Of a DNA stretch of 13,517 nt, positions 8,601-13,517 are shown one piece after another. The notes beneath the pieces were generated by a model, which saw only the letters and a program-made list of their open reading frames with translations, ran no database searches and was not told the DNA's origin. The stretch is taken from assembly GCA_900618425.1 (NCBI GenBank), contig UZAN01048850.1, positions 1,829 through 15,345 of the forward strand, given 5' to 3'. Within the stretch, counting starts at the first letter, position 1; each line of letters starts with the position of its first letter. Source of the DNA: Echinostoma caproni. Its lineage: Eukaryota; Platyhelminthes; Trematoda; Plagiorchiida; Echinostomatidae. The position numbers were made by a program, and so were the translations under genes.

Positions 8601-11600
8601 CGTAGTCATTAGGTCAAGTCGTATGAAAAGTCTTCAGACATGACAATGTCTAATACGTCAAAATCAAACCTAGTTAAAAAGCCAATAAAAGTTGCAGTAT
8701 TTTCTCTTATTTTCTACGAAAAGATATTTCTAGCACTTAGTGACTTAAACAATAACGAGAGATGCCAATTGTTCCCAATCGCAATGATCGCGATGCTCAA
8801 TTGCTTTCCATATGGTTTGAAAGGAGTATGTTTTGAAATTACCAACATTTGACTATAGTGTTTACTTTGACTTCATGCCTCTGTGTGCTTGTATATGTGT
8901 GGTAGCTGGTGGTCACAGCTAGAAATTGATCGTCATGGTTTTAAGCGAGAACCATGAGAAGATGGCATGCCACGTGACACATCTAGCTGGGATTTACACT
9001 CCTGGTTAACAATCCCAGACAATGTGCAACAAATGTCTGATTATAAAAAGCATCACCAAAACAAAAGTTCCGATGAGAACCTAACACCAGGTGCTTGAAG
9101 AATCCTTTTCTCTTAGAATCAATTCAAGTTTGTATAACTTTATTATTGTAACATATAATGAAAAAAATGTCATCGCTTTGATGATCATATTTATTTAGCT
9201 TTTATTCAATCGGTTTATGGAAGCTTTCTTATGAATGAATAAAGCACGATTGGGTTTAGGTAACTGTTTGAGATACCTTGTTAGAACTTCAGTGTGAAAT
9301 CTCAAAGCAACATGAAAACAGATGAACTGACGCTGTAAGAAAATCTACGGAATGAAATGCTTGGAATATTAAATAGCAACAAGGATATTTTCATAATAGA
9401 TTAAAATTGGTGATGGAAAGTAGCTCATATTCGTGCATGTATTTGATACGGTTGCGATTTTAAATGATATTATCAAGCTAGGTTGACCAACAATAGCGGA
9501 AACATAGAAATTGGGCAAATCGTCCTAGTTAGCAGCTAGATCTCTGCTTACGGACGAGTGACGGATGAGCTTTCAGTACGCATAGCGAAACTTCGGTTGG
9601 CATTGATGCAGTACTTCAACCATTCACTGATCAGCAGCTCTTACCTCATCCGCAATGGGCTGCTGGAACTTCCCCACACCAACACGTAGAGAGAAAGTCA
9701 TGCAAACCAACGGTTCGTTTGTTGAGAGAAATCAAACAGATTAAAAAACCGCATACACGAGACAGGATCTCTGCACAGAAAGCAACTAGCAATCAGCTTC
9801 CGTGTCATAATGATCATGATCAATATTAAACTGTAACATGTAGATCCTTGACTAGCCGCACTTCGTACCGTTGGATTACGATAACTCTACTCCAGACAAA
9901 AAACTCATCAATCTGCCGTATTCTTCAGTCCTTTACACTGCTAAAATAGCATCCTTTTCTGTCGACTTATCTGAAATCTGCTCGATTCCATATAGGAGAT
10001 TGTGATGGAAATGTTTGTAATAACCAACAAAGAGCACTGGACAGCTGTTTCGTCCTGTTCGGGACTCGTCAGCAGTGTGTACTTTTTGTGTCCCTGTCAG
10101 GAGTCAGTGGGGAATTAACGATCTCCCGAGGAGTGAAACCCACACCGAAGACCATCAAGAGTGCCTGGTACCTCTGAACAATCGAATAGGCTAATCCAAG
10201 TTTGATACCCTAAAGGAGATTGTGATGTTTCACGATTGGGGGTGAAGCTTTGAAGCTGTATGGTCCTCTTTTGTGGGGTTCGGTTGTGTTCAACTGTTTT
10301 ATTTTATTTTATTTTTCTTATTTCAAGATTAGCAGTCTCTTGTCGTAGATACTCTGAATATATTTCTGTTGCACGTCTCCATCCAAAGTTTACGGCTTGT
10401 TGTAAATCAAAAGTATTACTCACATACACATCCAGTAACAACTCAGGTCATGCAATCCACAATGGACCAATCGATATAACAATATAAATGCTTGACAAAA
10501 TATATTGAAAATAACTTTCACCGCTTAAGAAAACCACTCATGAAGTATGGAATAAAAGAGGTTCAGGTTGAAAATCATCTACTAACTCTGGGATACCTAA
10601 TCACGAACATCATCATCATGAAGAATGGGTCAGAAATGATGTGCGTGTATGCGTGCATCGTGCATCGACAGGCAGCTGTCAGAAGCTGGTGATGGGCCAC
10701 GGGGATTTACCATTTGACAAACCAAGACACGTCACATGTTTTCCAAATGATTCTTCTCCTACACTTTGTCGATACCAAGNTAGTGAGCTGAAAACACCTC
10801 CACTCGATCGAGCTGCTTCCAAAAAGACCAGATAACATCACACTTGATCATCATTTCGATGGTTGTTTGAGATAAAATCGTTGCAATAATCAAACGTGAT
10901 ATCAAAGATGTGTTATAATCATTGTTTTGCTATGTTAGGTGTTTTGACAGATATTTTGTAGCTTGTTGATAAAGTTGACACTTTTTTGTATGCATATCAC
11001 TTGATACGCAGATAAGAAACGAAACATAACAGTACTCAAGTTTCCACTCACAGCTTCACGCTTCTCCGCTGCCTTTCTGCGGTCTTCTTCTGGATTGATG
11101 CGCTGCTTGAGCTCTGGCAGTTTGTGTGGCTCTGATTTCACTTTCACAGGCTTGGGAGACGAGAGTAGTGTTGTAGCAGACACAAATTCGCCCTCATACG
11201 GTCCCTTGACAATATTTATTTCAGACCGGCGCTTCTCTGGCCTTGAGCGCATTCTATTTGTCTGGTCCATGGAGTCGTGATTGCTATCGGCCATCGTGTC
11301 GTCGCGGAAATTCTCGTTGTGTTCACCATATATGGGCACTAGTCTGGCAGTTCGGTTCGAAGATGAACGTCTCCGAATGGCTATTTCACGAATTCTATCG
11401 CCATAACGTTTCTGACGCTTCTGTTTTTCTAACTGTTTGGTGAAGACAAAAGTACAGAGAACGACATTGCTAGAAACGTGCATGCAGTGACAACCAAAAC
11501 AAGTAAAAACTGAAACCAGAAATTCAAGCTATTCGTCTGCAACTAATATGAATCATCTCCACAAACGTTACCTACAATTTGTGACTGCAAGCTTATGACG

Positions 11601-13267
11601 CCTTGCGTCTATAAAAGCTTTAAAATCGCACGAAGGAAACATCGATCTGCCATTAGACACAACTGACTGGTTCACGAACCAACTGTGACATTTATAATAT
11701 TATACTCCGAGAGAATAATTAATTTTTCATGGGAGTGAACATTCTGTGTCGCGAGTATCTGCTTTAACCATTAATTTCCGATCGCTAAAAAAGGAATGTA
11801 ACAGTAGGAGAATAAGCATGCTCCAAAGTCTTAAACCAACACCCGAAACACTGAGGATCAGAAAAAATTGTAAGCGAATCGGTAGCCGTGTTCAAGTAAC
11901 TCAGGTGGGCATCCCAACGAACCGGAGATACCGAGTTCAAAATCCCACTACCACCACTAGTAGCAACTAGCGCTTCGGTATATGTGTACCCAAGCAGCGC
12001 CGGAAGAGCTGCCACTAGCCCTTACCTGAAGATTGACAGTAAAATTGTATTCAGTAAAAAAGCAGTGCAGAATTTTCAGTTATTGTTAATCATCATTATT
12101 GTCAGTGATCAAATTGTTGGCACTTGCGGTTTAGCTCAGTGTTATGCGCTGCCGCACTCAAATAAGTAATTCACCGTTGAAACCCCATGAGAGTTACAAA
12201 ATTAAGCAATGCTGAGCAGTTCCATCAAGAAACCGACAGCTGTCCATCATATAAATACTTTCACCTGTAGTTAATATCGTTTTTAAGGAAATGCTTCCTC
12301 AAACTTATATAATAACCGATGAACTGGGAAAATGAGTTCAAACTTATTATTTTGTTGACAATGTATTAAAAATCCGTTCCCATAACTCGGGTGTTCTGTT
12401 CGCCAAGCTTGGCAGTTAGTTTTCATACGTTTAACCACCAGCCGAGGTGACATCATCGGTGCTTGTGAAGTGGCCTTTTTGTTTTTCTGTCAATCTACCA
12501 TGCGAGGTCAAACAACTTTGGTGTATTTTGCTTGTTCTAGTATAGGAAACAGCGCCAATCTCAAACACTCATGCATTCAACATTAGTACACAATTAGAAA
12601 CCCGAAAAAGCTACCAGATTTGAACGTTTGTTGATCCTTAGAGTTCGTCCAGTTAACCCCAATTGGTTCTTAAGAAAACGTACAAATTTTGATGTGCTCA
12701 TAGGCACCTGCAATTAGATAGCATGACAAAATTGAAACTGATCAAAGCTGTTAGTTGTTAGAGCGTACGCTACACGGTTGTCCATACAAGACCAACACGT
12801 GGGTTTAAAAAGTTCACCTTAACACCTTTTCTCAGACCAATGGTATCAAACCATCTCTCTTGATCTCATAAAAATGAAGTCCAAACTAGACGTACTTTGG
12901 CTTTATATTCGTCTGATTCGAGATCTGGTCCAAGACTTCGTGATCCGTTGAGTACCGGGGGGAGGAGAGAAAAGTCATGCATTGTGTATCGATGATGCTG
13001 ATAATCCGCAACTTGCCAACTTTCTGACCGATGTGGTCTTTGGAACGCGAATGGATCGGGGAAGAGCGGTTCCGTACAGGGGGAAAAGGGTGAAGAATGC
13101 GATGAGCTGCTTCGATCGGGCAAATAAACTGGGGGACAATAGAGGTCGAGACGGGAGAACAGAGGCACATGACCGTTTTCCATGTACTTTTCCCGGAACT
13201 TGTGATTTGCCTCCATCAGTTCAGCTTGTTGTTGCTCACACAGGCGATAAACTCCGTTGGGTGATAC
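2542..13267 (-). CDS. Multi-exon gene, C-terminal part: charged coiled-coil protein, possibly Jhy-like
   Basis: Seven exons join with consistent phase on the minus strand: 13267-12896, 11432-11052, 8586-8494, 8455-8248, 7644-7486, 7302-7166 and 2682-2542, with the stop at 2544-2542. They give about 496 residues; the start lies beyond the right edge. In order: a proline/serine-rich stretch, a basic helical segment (LEKQKRQKRYGDRIREI), a low-complexity linker, a second basic helix (EKREA then MLTYGRRLRTKL), a beta-rich segment of about 110 residues with no family I can name, and two related C-terminal helices. No signal peptide or membrane segment is visible in this part. The order YTMHDF, then LGPD, then a lysine/arginine-rich helix resembles, from memory, the Jhy (DUF4591) ciliary family. 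That name is a hint only. The last intron (4.5 kb) may hide exons, and the 7166 donor is the weakest junction. Confidence 0.65.
2990..3330 (+). pseudogene. Degenerate coding relic, family unknown
   Basis: Protein-like stretches appear in different plus-strand frames: VEHLADSGRQPKKGVFKVIY, then RKAVRKRHLTTAEVVAIG, then LLRHFAYAGLNLRQQTERIV and THGYRPEMERLTQSINCVHF. This is the pattern of an old coding sequence with frameshifts near 3115 and 3170-3200. At 3009-3031 the reading KGHKVKDC resembles the second half of a CCHC zinc knuckle, with the first cysteines lost. That would suit a retroelement Gag protein, but this is a guess. The minus strand is also open (3088-3330), so orientation is not certain. 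The segment is GC-richer than its surroundings. Confidence 0.35.
3608..3747. repeat. 140-bp inverted repeat of two decayed hammerhead-like units
   Basis: The left arm beginning TGCAAATTGAGCGTGAA pairs with the right arm ending TTCACGCCTAATTTGCA, with about 55-60 bp of imperfect complementarity through CTAGGA and CAGCTG to a central palindrome, GGTCTCATT..AATGAGACC (3671-3696). Each half contains hammerhead-like parts: on the minus strand 3644-3686 has CACTG, CGAATGA (for CTGATGA), GGAG (for GAAA), CAGCTGTC and CAGTG. On the plus strand there are CAATGAG and CGAAACAGCTG with stem II lost. Core bases are changed, so neither should cleave. Transcribed, the whole would form one long hairpin. Confidence 0.65.
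5719..5835 (-). mobile_element. tRNA-derived SINE fragment with hammerhead-like relic
   Basis: On the minus strand an A-box-like TGGTTGAGTGGG (5831-5820) is followed by a B-box-like GGTTTGATCC (5787-5778) at tRNA-like spacing. This is the layout of a Pol III promoter in a tRNA-derived SINE. About 25 nt further, CTGATGA (5752-5746) is followed by a 7-bp stem, ACCAAAC..GTTTGGT, with a 7-nt loop, then TAAA. A hammerhead needs GAAA there and a closing stem I, neither of which is present. Established: schistosome SINEs of the Sm-alpha type carry hammerhead ribozymes. The motif here is probably a worn copy of such a domain. Ends of the element are not defined. Confidence 0.55.
6337..6438. repeat. 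102-bp element with 13-bp terminal inverted repeats
   Basis: TAACCGAATATTA at 6337-6349 is repeated as its exact reverse complement at 6426-6438. The 76 bp between include a T7 run (near 6373) and an AATAAA. The size and termini suit a miniature inverted-repeat transposable element. No clear target-site duplication is visible next to the ends, so a plain hairpin cannot be excluded. Confidence 0.45.
7166..7302 (-). CDS. Exon 6: charged helix
   Basis: It starts after CTGAATCCAG in phase 1, which fits the preceding donor. The protein is CVPNKSWYNNLYEEERRF, then MTYIKRYGERMQLAASIHRI, an amphipathic helix, then KMADSPY. The donor is uncertain: TAC|GTTAAT keeps phase 0 into the last exon, while AATG|GTAGAT seven nt later does not. 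The frame stays open past both, so the exact end is provisional. The 16 residues around KRYGERM closely resemble a part of the last exon. Confidence 0.6.
7486..7644 (-). CDS. Exon 5: beta-rich segment, second half
   Basis: The acceptor TGGTATTGCCAG lies just before TTTCCTACAGG, and 159 nt later a donor, TTTG|GTGTCT, keeps phase 1 on both sides. The protein reads SYRKLDLGHSFPVPVNCAPL, then NDNLVRYGASVCTADYKIFG and LTILFNNGHLHF. The segment VRYGASV..DYKIFGLTILFNNG looks like paired beta strands with a turn at NNG and seems to complete the fold begun in the preceding exon. A donor at AATG|GTCATC, 12 nt earlier and in the same phase, is a possible alternative. The frame would otherwise stop at TAA about 10 nt past the chosen donor. 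Confidence 0.6.
7645..8247 (-). other. 603-nt intron with a GC-rich patch
   Basis: No gene is seen. A GC-richer patch at about 8070-8180 contains a 6-bp hairpin, CGGGGT..ACCCCG, with a 7-nt loop (8159-8177). It may be a repeat remnant. The rest is AT-rich and featureless. Confidence 0.4.
8248..8455 (-). CDS. Exon 4: beta-rich segment, first half
   Basis: It begins after the acceptor GCGTACTCAG, in phase 0 with the preceding exon, and ends at a weaker donor, ACAA|GTAGAA, in phase 1. The protein starts HICMNSKFAVNRSGSLRINA and later has FNFYVAPTTFGETDC and QPRIYIDGQTFWYMPT. The pattern of alternating hydrophobic residues suggests several beta strands. Four cysteines occur in this exon, without a zinc-binding spacing I can name. 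I know no family for it. An alternative acceptor at the internal TCAATCGCAG would break the frame after about 30 codons, so it was not used. Confidence 0.7.
8494..8586 (-). CDS. Exon 3: 31-codon basic exon
   Basis: The acceptor AATATTTTTAG and the donor AAG|GTATGT (near-perfect consensus) delimit exactly 31 codons, MLTYGRRLRTKLIDKRKRQG followed by VIFDIPTDSTK. It continues the helix EKREA from the previous exon and then passes into a possible beta strand (VIFDIP). It is followed by an intron of only 38 nt, which fits the very short introns known in flatworm genes. Another exon in the 2.4-kb intron before it cannot be excluded. Confidence 0.8.
8587..9515 (-). other. Intron segment; hairpin pair at 8933-9018
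   Basis: No exon is seen. Two perfect 8-bp hairpins stand in a row: TCATGGTT..AACCATGA (8933-8957, 9-nt loop) and CTGGGATT..AATCCCAG (8987-9018, 16-nt loop). They may belong to one short repeat. The plus-strand frame at 8640-8852 is uninterrupted but has no recognisable feature and is not supported. Confidence 0.4.
9516..9615 (+). pseudogene. RTE-like reverse transcriptase tail, short fragment
   Basis: The plus strand encodes, after an in-frame TAG at 9537-9539, SAYGRVTDELSVRIAKLRLA. Established: the stretch just before the C-terminal tail of many RTE-like (and related) reverse transcriptases in schistosomes runs from a YLGS motif through a glycine and a D-E-[IL]-S-x-RI-x-KAR pattern. The bases just before the stop (CTAGTTAGCAGC) would fit a mutated LGSC. 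The match covers only about 30 residues and then fades, so this is a small dead piece. The GATGAG..GCGAAAC inside it looks like a ribozyme core but is explained by the coding pattern. Confidence 0.5.
9616..9993. other. No gene seen
   Basis: The sequence after the reverse-transcriptase fragment has no long frame and no motif I can name. A TGATCATGATCA palindrome lies near 9811. The start may still belong to the same retroelement, too worn to read. Confidence 0.4.
9994..10227 (-). mobile_element. Short insertion with hammerhead, flanked by 14-bp direct repeats
   Basis: AGGAGATTGTGATG occurs at 9994-10007 and again at 10214-10227, with 206 bp between. The pair looks like a target-site duplication. 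The insert carries the hammerhead on its minus strand near the left end; the rest (10085-10213) has no reading frame of note. A weak B-box-like GGTTTCACTCC lies on the minus strand near 10142-10132, without an A box I can defend. It could be a non-autonomous SINE-like copy or a truncated Penelope-like terminal repeat. If the repeats are internal to a larger element, the boundaries shift. Confidence 0.5.
10035..10077 (-). ncRNA. Minimal type I hammerhead ribozyme
   Basis: All conserved parts are present in order on the minus strand. Stem I is CACTG (10077-10073) pairing with CAGTG (10039-10035). The core box CTGACGA is at 10072-10066. Stem II is GTCC (10065-10062) and GGAC (10055-10052) with loop CGAACA. 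The second core box is GAAA (10051-10048 on the minus strand; the first G is at 10051). A very short stem III, CAGCTGT, leads to cleavage triplet GTC ending at 10040, so self-cleavage is expected between 10040 and 10039. Established: hammerheads with such a tiny stem III are typical of Penelope-like retroelements and flatworm SINE-like repeats. Activity is inferred from an intact core; a stem III this short often needs a dimer to cleave well. Confidence 0.85.
10228..11051. other. No gene seen; short AT-rich repeat
   Basis: A (TTTTA)n run of about 20 nt lies at 10297-10316. Open plus-strand frames at 10260-10487, 10492-10692 and 10641-10835 have no recognisable motifs; the last contains the unresolved base at 10780. 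A slightly GC-richer patch at 10640-10700 may be a repeat. This is intron sequence of the minus-strand gene. Confidence 0.4.
11052..11432 (-). CDS. Exon 2: basic helix, linker, second helix
   Basis: A strong acceptor (TCTTCACCAAACAG) and a consensus donor (GCT|GTGAGT) bracket exactly 127 codons in phase 0. It opens with LEKQKRQKRYGDRIREI, a strongly basic helix, then RRRSSSNR (a possible nuclear-localisation or phosphorylation-rich site). A linker rich in D, N, S and R follows, then KPVKVKSEPHKLPELK and RINPEEDRRKAAEKREA, which leads into the next exon's helix. Codon choice is balanced, unlike the AT-rich frames of the introns. This is the best-supported exon with the 93-nt one. Confidence 0.8.
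11433..11880 (-). other. Intron segment, nothing recognised
   Basis: This AT-rich sequence upstream of exon 2 has no motif or long frame with a family resemblance. The reading frame of exon 2 continues open for about 50 nt past the acceptor, which has no meaning beyond chance. Confidence 0.4.
11881..11953 (+). repeat. tRNA-like SINE head
   Basis: Plus strand: GGTAG at 11881-ish and CTACC near 11953 could pair as an acceptor stem. An A-box-like TAACTCAGGTGGG (11897-11909) and a B-box-like GAGTTCAAAATCCC follow at slightly short spacing. The arrangement fits a tRNA-derived SINE rather than a working tRNA, since the anticodon arm is not convincing. Confidence 0.45.
12126..12190 (+). repeat. Second tRNA-like remnant
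   Basis: GCGGTTTAGCTCAGTG holds a good A-box core (TTAGCTCAGTG, 12131-12141). About 35 nt on, CGTTGAAACCCC resembles a B box with one base lost. No complete cloverleaf can be drawn. It is in the same orientation as the tRNA-like piece about 240 nt upstream, so the two may come from related SINEs. Confidence 0.35.
12191..12895 (-). other. Intron segment, nothing recognised
   Basis: AT-rich sequence without long frames, repeats or RNA motifs that I can support. It separates the first two visible exons. Confidence 0.4.
12896..13267 (-). CDS. Exon 1 of those seen (internal exon)
   Basis: The acceptor TGTCTTTTAG precedes GTA TCA CCC, and the donor AAA|GTACGT follows; both are phase 0 over exactly 124 codons. 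The protein begins VSPNGVYRLCEQQQAELMEA, a short helix, followed by LYCPPVYLPDRSSSS, a serine/proline-rich stretch, then YTMHDFSLLPPV, LGPDLES and DEYKAK. A second minus-strand frame (12886-13170) is also open here, but it does not fit the splice sites with the next exon. The join DEYKAK to LEKQKRQKR reads as one continuous helix, which supports the frame chosen. The exon is GC-richer than the flanking introns. Confidence 0.7.
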
Positions 13268-13517
13268 CTAAAAGACAGTGAAAGACGGTTCAGCTGTTTG
13301 TTGAACATACATATTTTAAGTAGGTTGTAAATAGTTGGTCATATCTCATTTTCATCCGTCATCGCTAGGGGAACCCAAATTTAATTTATAATTTACTGGA
13401 AGATCCACGATTTCAATGAAGCCGCCTCACCTAGTAGAAGGTGTAACCGAGAGTAAACGATATCATTCGGTTAGGCAGTTGCCGATCTGGTTTGATTAAC
13501 AATTGACTTTACTATTT
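13268..13517 (-). other. Intron upstream of the first visible exon
   Basis: No further exon of the minus-strand gene is evident before the edge of the window. The gene's promoter and start codon must lie outside. Confidence 0.4.

Noticed and set aside
8640..8852. Plus-strand 70-codon frame as a small gene
   Set aside because: No recognisable family, no promoter or poly(A) context, and it lies in an intron of the opposite-strand gene.
9564..9586. GATGAG..GCGAAAC, a possible hammerhead core
   Set aside because: It lies in a stretch explained by reverse-transcriptase coding (DELSVRIAK), and no stem II or stem I pairing can be drawn.
12886..13170. Alternative minus-strand frame over the first visible exon
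   Set aside because: Its frame does not continue into the next exon at the observed splice sites, whereas the other frame joins in phase and makes a continuous helix.

Overview
The window looks like nuclear DNA of a digenean flatworm (a schistosome or related trematode; I cannot fix the species). This rests on: a minus-strand gene with GT-AG introns, one of only 38 nt beside introns of kilobases; a minimal hammerhead ribozyme of the kind known from flatworm Penelope-like and SINE-like retroelements; tRNA-derived SINE-like pieces; and decayed CR1- and RTE-like non-LTR retrotransposon fragments. Base composition is mildly AT-rich, and there are two unresolved bases (963 and 10780).

Layout. 1-430: 5' part of a broken CR1-like endonuclease gene on the minus strand, running off the left edge. 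430-2200: no assignable gene, but a 96-nt in-frame tandem duplication (1865-2034) and an isolated perfect Pol III B box (2168-2178). 2209-13267: the C-terminal part of one multi-exon protein gene on the minus strand. I assembled seven exons from splice signals and reading phase (12896-13267, 11052-11432, 8494-8586, 8248-8455, 7486-7644, 7166-7302, 2542-2682), giving about 496 residues. Its 5' end lies beyond the right edge. The predicted product is a soluble, charged, partly coiled-coil protein with a central beta-rich segment. I do not recognise it firmly; the N-terminal part seen here resembles, from memory, the ciliary Jhy (DUF4591) type of sequence. After its stop codon comes a second open frame (2245-2475) preceded by a good splice acceptor and followed by AATAAA, so it is either a long 3' UTR or a second, trans-spliced cistron.

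The large introns are filled with mobile-element debris: a 140-bp inverted repeat made of two dead hammerhead-like units (3608-3747), a tRNA-SINE with a hammerhead-like relic (about 5719-5835), a 102-bp element with 13-bp terminal inverted repeats (6337-6438), a reverse-transcriptase tail fragment (9516-9615), and a roughly 220-bp insertion (between 14-bp direct repeats at 9994 and 10214) that carries an apparently intact hammerhead ribozyme on the minus strand (10035-10077). Two further tRNA-like pieces lie at 11881-11953 and 12126-12190.

The most interesting points are the intact ribozyme with its decayed relatives in the same locus, the possible downstream cistron, and the unassigned domain in the multi-exon gene. 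Exon boundaries are inferred by eye and lack transcript support.
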